Shown here in pieces: positions 14,878-23,627 of a stretch of 25,128 bases of DNA. The notes under the pieces were generated by a model, which worked only from the letters and a program-made list of their open reading frames with translations, was not told the origin of the DNA and did no database searches. Within the stretch, counting starts at the first letter, position 1, and each line of letters starts with the position of its first letter. The DNA is taken from positions 1 through 25,128 of the IMG/VR virus record IMGVR_UViG_3300009124_000094; one strand, written 5' to 3'. Both the position numbers and the translations under genes were made by a program. The stretch comes from a virus.

Positions 14878-15278
14878 AGATCGCCTGCTACTCGGTTTTC
14901 CGAGCGTTCAATACTGAATGTTCCTTCGGGGTAACGGGCACTCAGTTTCTCAAAGTTCATCTGAATAACTTCTTCAAGAGAAATGTCAAGACCCAGACAT
15001 GCTTGAGAGACATACCACATGATGTCACCAAGTTCACGTTTCAAATGAAAAAGATTTTCATTGTTGACAGGTTTACCTTGGAAGACCATCTTCTTCACAA
15101 TTTCAGTGAACTCACCTGCCTCAGCAGACATTCCTACAGCAGCAGTCATCAGACGCTCAGTAGGGAAACCCTGCCCTTCAAGTTCTTGAAGGCGATAGAT
15201 GAAAGCATCGTAGTCCTTACTAGGATTGGAAGTAGTGCTATCTACAAACTCAACATACTTGTTAAGATCAATAGTCAT
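14874..15278 (-). CDS. mazG: MazG-like nucleotide pyrophosphohydrolase
   Basis: 134 residues from the ATG at 15278, which lies one base after the gp41 stop; the longer frame from 15374 overlaps gp41 and has no support. The all-alpha NTP pyrophosphatase pattern is clear: SAEAGEFTE with Glu53 and Glu56, and KRELGDIMWYV with Glu82 and Asp85, which bind magnesium. It would hydrolyse (d)NTPs to monophosphates. MazG genes are a hallmark of cyanomyoviruses, where roles in dNTP balance were proposed. It sits between gp41 and an oxygenase in the replication transcript. Confidence 0.85.
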   Translation of the reverse strand: MTIDLNKYVEFVDSTTSNPSKDYDAFIYRLQELEGQGFPTERLMTAAVGMSAEAGEFTEIVKKMVFQGKPVNNENLFHLKRELGDIMWYVSQACLGLDISLEEVIQMNFEKLSARYPEGTFSIERSENRVAGDL

Positions 15279-15279
15279 A

Positions 15280-16668
15280 TCAATTAAAATTAAATTCAGT
15301 GAACTTCGCCTTGGATGTGCTTTGAGACTTGGCGATTTCCTCAAAGTCATATTGTTCCTGCCCAGAATCAACAATGTCGGTCTGAGCAGAATCCTCTACA
15401 TCATACAATCTCATCTTAGATCTGTCAATACCCACGACGAATCTTTTGAACATGTTCAGATCGTTGTATCTGTTTTTGAGTTGTTTAACCATGATCTGGT
15501 TAATCGCTTCAAGTTCTTCTGAAGCGATAAGAGCGAACATGAAGTCTGCAGTAGCAGGTAGTCCAAAAGATTCAGAGGTATCAGTAAGATCAACATCAGT
15601 GCTGCCATACCCAGAGCGAGTAGTCTGAGTGGCACTAACAATAGGGAGATCAAACTCAACAGCAAGACCTCTAAGTTCTTCCGCAATCGCTTTGACATAA
15701 GTGTAAGAATTAACTAGTGCTCCTTTGTATCTAGATGATGCACAGATGTTGAGGTAATCAATGAAGATGATATCGGGTTTAAAGCTCTTCTTAAGTGATA
15801 AATCATTGAGTAGTGCCTTAAAGTGATTAGAGTGTGCAGATGCTGTTGGATACTCCTTAATGATTAACTTACCACTAGTTTTCTGTGACAGTCTTTGAAC
15901 CTTGGATTCAAATAATTGTTCTGGTAAATCTTCAATATCCTTAATGTTTACATTGAGAAGATTTGCATCAATGCGTTCCGCGATCTTCTCTTCTGCCATC
16001 TCCAATGTGATGTAGAGGACATTTTTACTCTGAAGTAATGACGCAGCGGCCATGTGACACATAAACAATGATTTGCCCACGCCAGTGCCAGCAAGTGCGA
16101 CGTTGAGAGTTTTGTTAGAAATACCACCCTTCGTAATTTTATTGAAGAGAGACAAGTCAAACGCGATTTTGTTTTCATTGCGGTGATAGAATTCGTAACG
16201 ATCTTCATAATCTTCTATGTAGTCATGTCCGATATGGTCGTCAAAAGAAACAGCAAGTGCTTCCTGAAGAATTGATGGGATAGCATCTTCACTTCTCTTC
16301 TCATCCTTACCATCAGCAATCTTAACACTATCCAATAGTGCCAAGTAAACTGCACGTTGCTTACACCACTTCTCAGTAGCATCTAACATCCATTGACCGT
16401 CAACTTCAGTGTTATCAATGTCAGCAATTTTTACTTGCAGTTCCTTGTAAGAATCCTCATTCAGATCCTTACGATTATCAACCTCAATACGGAGAACTTC
16501 TTTCGTTGGTGATTGACCATACGAGACTACAAAATCATTAATTATATGAAAAAGAACTTGATCTGAATACTGTGTGAAGTACTCAGACTTGACATAAGGA
16601 ATAACCTTACGCATGTAATTTTCATCAACGATTAGATTTTTTAGAATAGTACTTTCAATTACTTCCAT
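15280..16668 (-). CDS. 41: Replicative DNA helicase, T4 gp41-like
   Basis: 462 residues from the ATG at 16668, which overlaps the uvsX stop (TAATG); the longer frame to 16701 is not needed. Walker A reads AGTGVGKS (Lys199), and Walker B reads IIFIDYLN (Asp304), as in DnaB/gp41 hexameric helicases. QTTRSGYGSTDVDLTDTSESFG near residues 350-370 covers the later DnaB-like motifs with an Arg finger region. It unwinds DNA at the fork and works with gp61 primase. Length agrees with T4 gp41 (475). Confidence 0.95.
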   Translation of the reverse strand: MEVIESTILKNLIVDENYMRKVIPYVKSEYFTQYSDQVLFHIINDFVVSYGQSPTKEVLRIEVDNRKDLNEDSYKELQVKIADIDNTEVDGQWMLDATEKWCKQRAVYLALLDSVKIADGKDEKRSEDAIPSILQEALAVSFDDHIGHDYIEDYEDRYEFYHRNENKIAFDLSLFNKITKGGISNKTLNVALAGTGVGKSLFMCHMAAASLLQSKNVLYITLEMAEEKIAERIDANLLNVNIKDIEDLPEQLFESKVQRLSQKTSGKLIIKEYPTASAHSNHFKALLNDLSLKKSFKPDIIFIDYLNICASSRYKGALVNSYTYVKAIAEELRGLAVEFDLPIVSATQTTRSGYGSTDVDLTDTSESFGLPATADFMFALIASEELEAINQIMVKQLKNRYNDLNMFKRFVVGIDRSKMRLYDVEDSAQTDIVDSGQEQYDFEEIAKSQSTSKAKFTEFNFN

Positions 16669-17681
16669 TAAGATCCATAGCAGAATTCTTTCTTGGCACA
16701 CTCGTCAAGTGCTTGGAGGATTTCTTCAGTGAAGAATTTTTCAGGTTCTTTGTAGATAGCAGAAGGATATACATTCCCATGCTCAGTCTTAACACGGTTC
16801 CCCACACGCTCAAAGACTCCGTGCTGTTGACCCAATTCCAATAGTCCATAATACTTGTCAAGTCCACGTTCGTCAAAGAATAACCTCGTTTCTACAATAG
16901 AATTTTCTTTAGTAAAGCGAGACTTATGTGCCTTCACTTTAATAATGTTACCAATCTGTTCAGTGCCATCCTTCTCCTTCTTCTTGGAGAGGAACAAGAT
17001 ACTAGAAGCAGCATACTTCAGACCAGTGCCACCACCCATTTCCTTGGTAGGAACATAAGCACCGACAACATCATAAGTATGATTAGTAACAATCAAAGGA
17101 ATGCCTGCCTGACCAAGTTTGAGTGACAGAATACGAAAGATAGATTTGATAACCTGAGCACGGGTCATGTCACGGGTCTCTTTTCCATCAGTAGCATCCT
17201 GCACTTCTTTGGTAGTAGACAGCATACCCAGAGAGTCTAGCACAAAAAGAAGCGGTGGGCGATCTTCTTTCTTGATTTTCATAAACTCATCAACTAATTT
17301 GATGCTCTGAGTACGAAACTCCTGAACTGTAGTCACAGGAACAAGACCAACACGCTTGACATCAATGCCGCGAGTCTCCATCATATCCTTAGAAATGGCA
17401 GACTCAGACTCAAAGTAAACAACTTCTCCTTTGGGATTCTGCTCAAGAAAGTTCTTTACGATTGAGAGGGCAAAGAAGGTTTTACCAGTGCTGGACTCTC
17501 CTGCGAGGGCAGTGACTTTGTTTTGTGGGAGACCACCAAAAATACTACCGCTGCATAGAGCGTTGAGGATATAAGAACCAGTGTCCACAAACGAACTACA
17601 ATCCCCAGCGGCGATGCCTTCATCAACGATTGATGCAAATTCATTGTCCAACTCCTTGATAGCTTTGTTAAGAAAACTCAT
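16668..17681 (-). CDS. uvsX: UvsX recombinase (RecA-like)
   Basis: 337 residues. Walker A is GESSTGKT at 61-68, the catalytic glutamate region ESESAIS lies at 91-97, and Walker B is LLFVLDS with Asp149. The segment [12 protein letters not shown] near 193-204 matches the RecA/UvsX motif after loop 1, and [12 protein letters not shown] near 215-226 the second DNA-binding loop. It drives strand exchange in recombination-dependent replication and repair. It is next to gp43 and gp41, 5 nt after the polymerase stop, so all three share a transcript. Confidence 0.95.
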   Translation of the reverse strand: MSFLNKAIKELDNEFASIVDEGIAAGDCSSFVDTGSYILNALCSGSIFGGLPQNKVTALAGESSTGKTFFALSIVKNFLEQNPKGEVVYFESESAISKDMMETRGIDVKRVGLVPVTTVQEFRTQSIKLVDEFMKIKKEDRPPLLFVLDSLGMLSTTKEVQDATDGKETRDMTRAQVIKSIFRILSLKLGQAGIPLIVTNHTYDVVGAYVPTKEMGGGTGLKYAASSILFLSKKKEKDGTEQIGNIIKVKAHKSRFTKENSIVETRLFFDERGLDKYYGLLELGQQHGVFERVGNRVKTEHGNVYPSAIYKEPEKFFTEEILQALDECAKKEFCYGS

Positions 17682-17686
17682 AATAT

Positions 17687-20179
17687 TTAAGAAAAGAAAC
17701 TAGTTAGTGTGCCTATACGCTCATGCTTCCACCCGATACATTCTAACACAGACTTGAGAGGTTCTAGAAATGACTTCTCAAACTGCATTTTATGATCAAT
17801 GTATTTGTCCAGATCAAATTCTTTAGGAAGCGTGTTAAAGAATGAGATAATGTTTTCTCCGATAGGATTAGGAGTTTTGAGATAGATAAATTTTACCTTT
17901 TCTCCTTCTTGGATAAGAGGAAACTTATTAGTAATCTTATGCTTTCGGAGATAGTGATTATACAATAATGCACCTCGGACAGCAATAGGTGTGCCCTTCT
18001 TATAAATGGTTGTATAACTTTGATAGTTCGCAAGATTGTTACATCCTCGGGGGAATGCAATATCTAGGTAGTCTTGTTGCTTGGTATCACGTTTGATTTT
18101 ATGAATGAAATCAATCATGTCATCATTAGTACCCTCAATCAAAATCCTATATGCCTTGAGAAGTTTGTCTTTGAAGTATGCAGGAGTAGAAGAACGTTGA
18201 GTTTCAAGTCCCATGATCTTCATCTTGGGTTCCTTATAACGAACACCTTCACTATCAAATACATTAAGAATGTATCGCTTCTTAGCAGTCCAGATGCCAC
18301 GGTTAGCGATGTTCTCGCGCTTCATGACCATCTTCTGCTGGTAAGCATTTACATACTGTGCCAGTTCTTTGTAGCAACTCTCAATATAAGTTTCAAGTTC
18401 CATCTTACAGATCTTATCAAGGAAATTGACAACCTTCTCATCAGACGGCGTTCCTCCCTTGAATACATTCTTGACCAGATCACCCAGATCAAGATAGATG
18501 GAATCAGTATCCACAGCAATAACATAATCTTTATCCTCAGTCTTTAGAATTTTTCTAAGGTACTCATTCATTTTGTTCTCAATCCATCGGATTGAGAGTT
18601 GTCCCGAGAGAGTAATAGCTTCAGCATTTTCCAAGCGGAAATACCTGAAGTATTCATTACCAATAGCGCCATAAGCACTGTTGAGTTGAATCTTTCGTGC
18701 CATCTGGATATTGTTGTACTTAGCGATATCCTTGATGAGTTTAGGATCTTTAGTATCTTCATACTCTTGCTTTGCCTTAAGCATTTTCTTTTTATAGATC
18801 GTGCGTTCGTTGTAGATCTTCTCCATCAACTTCGGCAAGAATCCTTGCTTCTCTGTAGTGAACAGAGTGCCGTTAGGGCAGATAGTGACGCCCTCAAGGG
18901 TGCTTGTATCAATCTCGCGGTTGAGTAGTTTATCCACGTTGATGCCGCTTACACGGTCATCTAGGAGGGTCTCAGGAGAGATGTTGTACTGCATGATGAG
19001 GTGCGGGTACAGAGAGTTAAGGTCAAAGTTAACCACCCAGTCATAGATACCAGGCACAGGTTCTTTAACATAAGCACCAGCGTACTGCTGATCCTTTGTA
19101 CTCTCAGTCTTCGGAGGAATGACAATGTTCTCCTGTGTCAGGGCATCATAGATGATGCTGTCCCACATACGAACTTGATAGAACACATCCTCAAAGTTCA
19201 CCTTCGCGTCATATGCCATGGTGACAGCAAGTTCAATCAACTTCATCTTGTCTTCCAACATGTCCACAAGTTCTACGTCATGGATGTTGTACTCAATAAA
19301 CTTCTGCCAGTTGTTGCGATAGAAGTCTTGGAAGTTTTCAAACTCACTGTGGTCCAGTTTCTTCTGACCTAGTTCCACAAAAGCAATGTGATCTAGGCGA
19401 TATGATTCCTGATTGGTGTAAGTAAACTTCTGATACAAATCATAGTAGTCCAGAGTTGCTACACCAATGATGTCATAGTACAGTTTCTTCTGACCCTTCA
19501 CAAACAACTCACGCTCACGCACAGAGTTCCATGGAGACATAGATCTCATATGCTTAATGCTAAGCACACGATCAATACGACGGCAAATGAATGGCATATC
19601 AAAGAACTTGACATTCCATCCAGTGATGATGTCAGGGGTCTTCTGCACCCAGTATTCAATAAACTTACTTAGAAGTTCACGCTCATTCTGACAATAAATG
19701 TAATGAACATCATCGCGTGAGTTTTCAAACTCACCACATCCCCAGGTGATAATCTTCTTACTAGTGAAGTCTTTCACTGTAATACAAAGAATTTCTTCCC
19801 GTGCTTCCTGCACGTTAGGGAATCCATTCTCTGATGTAGTCTCAATATCAAGAGACATAATGTTGAGTTGACTAAAATCATAGTCAACTTCTTTTGGATA
19901 CTTACTCAGGATATACTGATACAAGTATTTTGTATTACCATAGATAACAAAATTATTTACATCCTCATATGTTTGGACAAACTCTTTTGCATCTTTAATG
20001 CTACCAAATTTGACGGGTTCTACATAGTTGCCCTCAAGAGTTTTATATTCACTTTTTTTCTTAGAAGGAACATAGAGAGTTGGAGAAAAATTCTCTCTGT
20101 TCTCAACTCTTTCACCTTGACTAAAACCACGATACAAAACAGTATCGTTAATGATAGCAACATTAGTATAGAAATCCAT
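17687..20179 (-). CDS. 43: DNA polymerase family B, T4 gp43-like
   Basis: 830 residues from the ATG at 20179 in a TGATG overlap; the TTG at 20182 is one codon longer and not needed. The 3'-5' exonuclease is complete: SLDIETT (Asp111, Glu113), TGWNVKFFD (Asp194) and YNIHDVE (Asp301). Polymerase motif A is FDLNSLYP (Asp386), motif B is KIQLNSAYG (Lys496, Asn500) and motif C is DTDS (Asp557, Asp559). KKRY follows in the palm/thumb region. It is slightly shorter than T4 gp43 (898). It is the replicative polymerase and is preceded by two small paralogous genes under a sigma70-like promoter. Confidence 0.97.
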   Translation of the reverse strand: MDFYTNVAIINDTVLYRGFSQGERVENRENFSPTLYVPSKKKSEYKTLEGNYVEPVKFGSIKDAKEFVQTYEDVNNFVIYGNTKYLYQYILSKYPKEVDYDFSQLNIMSLDIETTSENGFPNVQEAREEILCITVKDFTSKKIITWGCGEFENSRDDVHYIYCQNERELLSKFIEYWVQKTPDIITGWNVKFFDMPFICRRIDRVLSIKHMRSMSPWNSVRERELFVKGQKKLYYDIIGVATLDYYDLYQKFTYTNQESYRLDHIAFVELGQKKLDHSEFENFQDFYRNNWQKFIEYNIHDVELVDMLEDKMKLIELAVTMAYDAKVNFEDVFYQVRMWDSIIYDALTQENIVIPPKTESTKDQQYAGAYVKEPVPGIYDWVVNFDLNSLYPHLIMQYNISPETLLDDRVSGINVDKLLNREIDTSTLEGVTICPNGTLFTTEKQGFLPKLMEKIYNERTIYKKKMLKAKQEYEDTKDPKLIKDIAKYNNIQMARKIQLNSAYGAIGNEYFRYFRLENAEAITLSGQLSIRWIENKMNEYLRKILKTEDKDYVIAVDTDSIYLDLGDLVKNVFKGGTPSDEKVVNFLDKICKMELETYIESCYKELAQYVNAYQQKMVMKRENIANRGIWTAKKRYILNVFDSEGVRYKEPKMKIMGLETQRSSTPAYFKDKLLKAYRILIEGTNDDMIDFIHKIKRDTKQQDYLDIAFPRGCNNLANYQSYTTIYKKGTPIAVRGALLYNHYLRKHKITNKFPLIQEGEKVKFIYLKTPNPIGENIISFFNTLPKEFDLDKYIDHKMQFEKSFLEPLKSVLECIGWKHERIGTLTSFFS

Positions 20180-20430
20180 CAAGCAGTGGTATCACGGTAC
20201 AAGTTTAACAGACTATCCATGGGATCCACAATAGTCAAAATATCAGAAGATCTAATCGGAACTTGTTTCTGATAAGTAAATGGAATAAAATTCTCAAGTT
20301 TCCATTCGGGAGAAAACCCAAGAATACGTTTAGGATTGATGAGGATACAATCAGCATCCTCATCAGGTCTCTCGTCAATCTCCGAGATCAGATACTGCCC
20401 CGTCTTCAACAGTAGCACTTTGACTGTCAT
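20179..20430 (-). CDS. Small LSm-like protein upstream of gp43, unknown function
   Basis: 83 residues. The sequence reads as five short beta strands with loops: LLLKTGQYLISEI, DCILINPKRI, NFIPFT and SSDILTIVDP, a small beta-barrel (Sm/LSm-like) pattern. It aligns by eye with the 123-residue protein upstream (LLKSGDEIIADV, LVFIRPVYI, FRPW, VVTVCAP), so the two are probably paralogues. RNA binding is a guess from fold resemblance only. It overlaps that gene by 56 nt in another frame and polymerase by one base. Confidence 0.78.
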   Translation of the reverse strand: MTVKVLLLKTGQYLISEIDERPDEDADCILINPKRILGFSPEWKLENFIPFTYQKQVPIRSSDILTIVDPMDSLLNLYRDTTA

Positions 20431-20746
20431 TTACTTTGACTCCAATTTTCTTAACGTAGTTTTCAATAATAGTTATGGTGGGAGCACATACAGTCACCAC
20501 CCAGTCATGAGGCACAAAGAATTCTTCTTCATCAGAATTTTCAATCCATGGACGGAACACATAAGTTACTTCAGATTCAGACTCTCCATCATCCTCTTCT
20601 GTGAGAAAAGTTACGCCAGTCTGTTCAATATAAACTGGACGAATAAAAACCAGACTCACTGGTTTATTTGTTTCTTTGTCAAATACTTCCCTAACGTCAG
20701 CGATGATCTCATCACCAGACTTCAGCAGAGCGAGTTGAAGCGCCAT
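20375..20746 (-). CDS. Small LSm-like protein, paralogue of the next gene
   Basis: 123 residues. It has a beta-rich core like its 83-residue neighbour, an acidic insert (EEDDGESESE, about 50-59) and an acidic C-terminal tail that is encoded in the overlap with the next gene. The ATG at 20746 has AGGAG only 3 nt before it, and a sigma70-like promoter ends about 22 nt upstream. It is thus the first gene of the transcript carrying gp43, uvsX and gp41. Function unknown. Confidence 0.8.
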   Translation of the reverse strand: MALQLALLKSGDEIIADVREVFDKETNKPVSLVFIRPVYIEQTGVTFLTEEDDGESESEVTYVFRPWIENSDEEEFFVPHDWVVTVCAPTITIIENYVKKIGVKVNDSQSATVEDGAVSDLGD

Positions 20747-20768
20747 AAACTCCTAGAATTCAACCCAC

Positions 20769-20797
20769 ATCATAGCATGTGATCAGTCTATTGACAA
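20769..20797 (-). promoter_or_regulatory. Sigma70-type early promoter of the gp43 operon
   Basis: On the minus strand TTGTCA (20797-20792) and TATGAT (20774-20769) are 17 nt apart; each matches its consensus at five of six positions. The start would be near 20762, 15 nt before the ATG at 20746. It overlaps the end of the preceding gene. Confidence 0.65.
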
Positions 20798-21493
20798 GCT
20801 GGCAACCTTAAGATTTTTTAAATGCTCTGATAGTTTGTCTAAGTATCCACGGTTACGAAGTTCTTTGAATACTAGATTCTCTACAGCAAACTCACCACCA
20901 CGCTGGATGGCAGAAGATCTCATGTCACGCAGTTTCTCTTTAAGTTTCTCAAATGCATCACGGTCGTCTGCTTTATTATCAATCAAGAAATCAATCTTCT
21001 CCATGTAGTGACGAACCTTTCTTACGATACTAGGATCGCCAAGATTAACTTCCTCATATGATGGACGACGCAACCACAGACTATTTACCAAGGAGAAAAC
21101 TCCCTGACCCGAAGGGGTGGGATCTCTTCTATCTTGGGCATAGAGTTCAACGTCGTGTCCATAAATTTTAATATCGTGGGTGAGAGCCCAGAGTTGTTTC
21201 TTGTCTCTAAGGTAATCGTCAATAAGATCAGGGCAGTCAGCAATATCCTCTTTGGAGACAATAAGATGAAGGTCCAAATCAGAATACTTAGTATAGTTGT
21301 AATTGGCATTTCCACCTACCAGAACGACATCAATAATAGCATTAGAAGGAATGTTAGCAAACTCTGCCCACTCGTCAGCAATGCGAAGCAGTCCTTCCCG
21401 AACTTCGGGTTTCATTGCCTCACCAACCCAAAACTTAGAGTTCAGTTGATTGTTGTATCGGAGAGTAAGTTTTAGATCTCTATATGTTTTCAC
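20783..21493 (-). CDS. Pol-beta-type nucleotidyltransferase
   Basis: 236 residues from a GTG at 21493. The motif VGGNANYNY then SDLDLHLIV gives Gly60-Gly61 and the two metal-binding Asp72 and Asp74; a third acidic residue is Glu116 in DVELYAQD. This is the pattern of the minimal nucleotidyltransferase (MNT/kanamycin nucleotidyltransferase-like) family. The C-terminal half is helical and charged (about 160-225). The substrate is unknown; such genes occur in many cyanophages, from memory. The GTG is supported by an exact TATAAATA 21 nt upstream. It follows the LicD-like gene. Confidence 0.82.
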   Translation of the reverse strand: MKTYRDLKLTLRYNNQLNSKFWVGEAMKPEVREGLLRIADEWAEFANIPSNAIIDVVLVGGNANYNYTKYSDLDLHLIVSKEDIADCPDLIDDYLRDKKQLWALTHDIKIYGHDVELYAQDRRDPTPSGQGVFSLVNSLWLRRPSYEEVNLGDPSIVRKVRHYMEKIDFLIDNKADDRDAFEKLKEKLRDMRSSAIQRGGEFAVENLVFKELRNRGYLDKLSEHLKNLKVASLSID

Positions 21494-21513
21494 ACTACTG
21501 ACACGGTTTTAGA

Positions 21514-21521
21514 TATTTATA
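21514..21521 (-). promoter_or_regulatory. T4-type late promoter (TATAAATA)
   Basis: Exact match on the minus strand, in the 28-nt gap between two genes, 21 nt before the GTG start of the nucleotidyltransferase. Confidence 0.65.
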
Positions 21522-22070
21522 TTACATGATACATTTGAATATTTCGTATCTGTAATCCCAGTGTTTTGCATAGTCACTATTAATTAATCCATTGTTCCTG
21601 TGAAACACTGTATCGGCATGTGTTCCTGATGGTGTCTTCCAGTCCTCTCCATACAACTGTTCAATATATAATTCACTTTCAACAGGAACATTGTAAGTAT
21701 GTCCTGCCATTTCTTTTTGAATTAATCTAGGGAATGCTGGATTGGCATAAATGTCACAATACAACTCTGACGATTCTGTTTTAACACTGATCAAATTACC
21801 TTCCATAAAATTTGGGAACAGTTCCCGAGTTCTAGTTCTAGTTAAATTGTAACTCTCAAAATTAATTGCGTTGAGTTTATCCCATTGAGATAAATGAATC
21901 GTGACATCAACGTCAGTATCATTAAAAATTAACTGCCCGTCTCTAATGCAACCAAGCAGAGTTCCACAATCTAGATAATAATCTATACTGTTCTTTCCCA
22001 AAACACTAACAACTTCTTTGAGAAGGTAGTTCATCAGATGCAGTTTATTATTTTTATCTAACTTATTCAT
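21522..22070 (-). CDS. LicD/fukutin-like transferase
   Basis: 182 residues. YYLDCGTLLGCIRDG (about 31-45) followed by FNDTDVDVTI (Asp51, Asp53, Asp55) is the typical LicD pattern of GTLLG and a DxD metal site. LYCDIYA with Asp106 and LYGEDWKTP (139-147) match the later family motifs. LicD proteins transfer phosphocholine or phospho-sugar groups to glycans. In a phage it could alter a virion glycan or a host surface polymer; this is inference. It is shorter than bacterial LicD (about 270) but has the key residues. It lies in its own unit between a terminator and late promoter upstream and a second late promoter downstream. Confidence 0.82.
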   Translation of the reverse strand: MNKLDKNNKLHLMNYLLKEVVSVLGKNSIDYYLDCGTLLGCIRDGQLIFNDTDVDVTIHLSQWDKLNAINFESYNLTRTRTRELFPNFMEGNLISVKTESSELYCDIYANPAFPRLIQKEMAGHTYNVPVESELYIEQLYGEDWKTPSGTHADTVFHRNNGLINSDYAKHWDYRYEIFKCIM

Positions 22071-22090
22071 AATGAAAGTGTAAGTTCATT

Positions 22091-22098
22091 TATTTATT
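22091..22098 (-). promoter_or_regulatory. Late promoter (AATAAATA)
   Basis: The box is just downstream of the terminator at 22104-22142 and 21 nt before the ATG of the LicD-like gene, in non-coding DNA. Confidence 0.55.
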
Positions 22099-22103
22099 GA
22101 CAC

Positions 22104-22142
22104 AAAAAAAAGAGGGTTACCTGACTGTGACCAGGACCCTCT
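22104..22142 (-). terminator. Rho-independent terminator after hsp20
   Basis: AGAGGGT (22142-22136) pairs with ACCCTCT (22117-22111); inside, CCTG pairs with CAGG after a 2-nt bulge, with an 8-nt loop. Eight T follow on the minus strand. Confidence 0.85.
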
Positions 22143-22163
22143 GTAGCGTAGCGACGACGATAT

Positions 22164-22598
22164 TCAATCACTATTTAGTTCATAAGTTTTCTTCTTCTGA
22201 TGATCAGGAATAACTCTCTTTAATTTAACTGTCAACATGCCATTGTTAAATCTAACGTCTGTCACTTCCACATCATCGGAGAGTGTTCTACTCCAAGTGA
22301 AAGATCTCTTAGCAATTCCTCTATGAAGATAATCTGATTCTTCTTCATCTGGTTTATTACACTCAACAAAGAGTTTGTTAGATTCTGTTGATACTGAGAT
22401 GTCATCCTTACTGTACCCAGCAAGTGCAAGTTCTAATCTAAACTCAATGCTAGATTCTCTCACCAAATTATGTGGTGGATAGTTTGGTTCTGACTCATGA
22501 ACTGATGCGAATCTACGAATCCATTCGTCCATTCCAATTCCGAATCTTGATGCGTCATTTAACAGACGATCAATATCTGCGATGTGGTACTTAACCAT
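22164..22598 (-). CDS. hsp20: Small heat-shock protein Hsp20
   Basis: 144 residues. Residues about 42-135 form an alpha-crystallin domain: FRLELALAGYSKDDISV, KLFVECN, YLHRGIAKRSFTWSRTL and the C-terminal strand NGMLTVKLKR. The first 40 residues are the variable N-terminal arm. It is an ATP-independent holdase; Hsp20 genes are common in cyanomyoviruses and may aid virion assembly. The start ATG has AAGGAG 8 nt upstream, and this site can be paired by CTCGCTT in a short hairpin. It ends in front of a strong terminator, so it is a single-gene transcript. Confidence 0.93.
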   Translation of the reverse strand: MVKYHIADIDRLLNDASRFGIGMDEWIRRFASVHESEPNYPPHNLVRESSIEFRLELALAGYSKDDISVSTESNKLFVECNKPDEEESDYLHRGIAKRSFTWSRTLSDDVEVTDVRFNNGMLTVKLKRVIPDHQKKKTYELNSD

Positions 22599-22606
22599 TA
22601 TAGTAG

Positions 22607-22652
22607 CTCCTTAAATAAGCGAGTTTGTGTTTTGGTGTCCCCGAAGGCGACA
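22607..22652 (-). promoter_or_regulatory. hsp20 leader with ROSE-like RNA thermometer candidate
   Basis: On the minus strand CTC-G-CTT (22623-22617) pairs with AAGGAG (22612-22607) across an ATTT loop, with one bulged G, hiding the whole Shine-Dalgarno site. The anti-site contains UCGCU, fitting the UYGCU motif of ROSE thermometers. A second hairpin with a TTCG loop lies upstream (22652-22636). Heat control is inferred. Confidence 0.5.
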
Positions 22653-22660
22653 TATATAAT
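22632..22660 (+). promoter_or_regulatory. Sigma70-type promoter of the plus-strand oxygenase gene
   Basis: TTGGTG (22632-22637) and an exact TATAAT (22655-22660) are 17 nt apart. The start would be near 22667, about 57 nt before the ATG. Confidence 0.5.
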
Positions 22661-22666
22661 TTATAA
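22659..22666 (-). promoter_or_regulatory. Possible late promoter for hsp20 (TATAAATT)
   Basis: Seven of eight bases match TATAAATA on the minus strand, overlapping the plus-strand -10 box. RNA from here would carry the whole two-hairpin leader. Confidence 0.3.
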
Positions 22667-22723
22667 GAGCACGACAAAAAAGTGAAGTGCTGTCCACCGA
22701 ACTAAACTATAGGGTTTTCCATA

Positions 22724-23560
22724 ATGAATTTATTGCATGATTATAATATCATCAACGATGAAACTATTTCAAAAACATTTGAGTTGTCAGAAACTATTGA
22801 AGAAAACATTTACACTGACAGAATTTCTGGACTGAAATATGGAGTCTTAAGAAATTTTTATAAAGATCCTGTTGCGGTAAAAGAATTTTGTAAAAACTTT
22901 CCTCTGTTAACTAAGACAATATCAAACTCTCCAGGTATTCAACTTTATTTCTCAATCACGATGATTGAGAGTTTGAAACCAATATACAAATATCTCCACA
23001 GTATGTTGCAGAGAAATAAATTTCCATGCAATCCAGAACAACAATTTCATGTTCCTGTCTGGGAAACATACTGCAATTTTTATTGGAAGAATATGAATGC
23101 TAGCAGAGCAAGCATGACTCCACACTTTGATAACTTTAATCTTGGATTTAATATCTGGTTGACAGAAGATGTTCCGTCAGGAACAGACTTCTATAGTTAC
23201 CGATGGAAAGACTATGAACCAGTTTACTTCGTAGAAGAATTTAGAAATCAAAGTGATACTGAGTTTGATGATTTCTTCAGAGAACTATGCGAATACTACG
23301 AGGATGGCGAAGAAATAGATTGGAATCCTGATGAAATTGACAACTCTTCTGTATGGGAAAAATATCACACTATTGATCCAGAGTATAATAGTGCAACATT
23401 CTATCCTGGTATTTTCTTTCACATGCCTTCTGTTCATCCAGACAAGTATGATGAAAACTTCTTACGCCATTCTCAAGTAATCACATACGCTTACACACAA
23501 TTGAGAGAGTATCAACATTACTGGAGATTCTATAAATCAACTGGTGATTTTTTGAAATAA
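22724..23560 (+). CDS. 2OG-Fe(II) oxygenase-like protein (only plus-strand gene)
   Basis: 278 residues. TPHFDNFN gives an HxD iron site (His134, Asp136), followed by a strand LGFNIWLTEDV. The distal part GIFFHMPSVHP has His238, with Arg248 ten residues later, the spacing usual for the 2-oxoglutarate-binding Arg. The acidic insert (about 170-205) is unusual. The family name is not certain; the substrate is unknown. It is the only gene on this strand, with its own sigma70-like promoter and a weak AGGG before the ATG, and is bounded by a convergent minus-strand terminator. This is the layout of a self-contained inserted gene (moron). Confidence 0.8.
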   Translation: MNLLHDYNIINDETISKTFELSETIEENIYTDRISGLKYGVLRNFYKDPVAVKEFCKNFPLLTKTISNSPGIQLYFSITMIESLKPIYKYLHSMLQRNKFPCNPEQQFHVPVWETYCNFYWKNMNASRASMTPHFDNFNLGFNIWLTEDVPSGTDFYSYRWKDYEPVYFVEEFRNQSDTEFDDFFRELCEYYEDGEEIDWNPDEIDNSSVWEKYHTIDPEYNSATFYPGIFFHMPSVHPDKYDENFLRHSQVITYAYTQLREYQHYWRFYKSTGDFLK

Positions 23561-23582
23561 AAAAAAGACCCCTTGCGGGGTC
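23559..23582 (-). terminator. Rho-independent terminator between convergent genes
   Basis: GACCCC (23582-23577) pairs with GGGGTC (23572-23567) around GCAA, followed by eight T on the minus strand. It serves the regA transcript. On the plus strand no T run follows, so it only offers a 3' hairpin to the oxygenase RNA. Confidence 0.82.
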
Positions 23583-23627
23583 ACGGGCGTTCCGATTGTA
23601 GAGTGTGCCGCACGAAAAGCACGAAAT

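Noticed and set aside
15279-15374. 32-codon N-terminal extension of MazG
   Set aside because: It overlaps gp41 in another frame; the family sequence begins at the ATG at 15278, one base after the gp41 stop.
19868-20272. Open frame of 134 codons on the plus strand
   Set aside because: Antisense to the polymerase exonuclease region, with no promoter or ribosome-binding site.
20761-20800. TTGACA on the plus strand as a -35 box
   Set aside because: No -10 hexamer lies at a suitable distance on the plus strand and no plus-strand gene follows.
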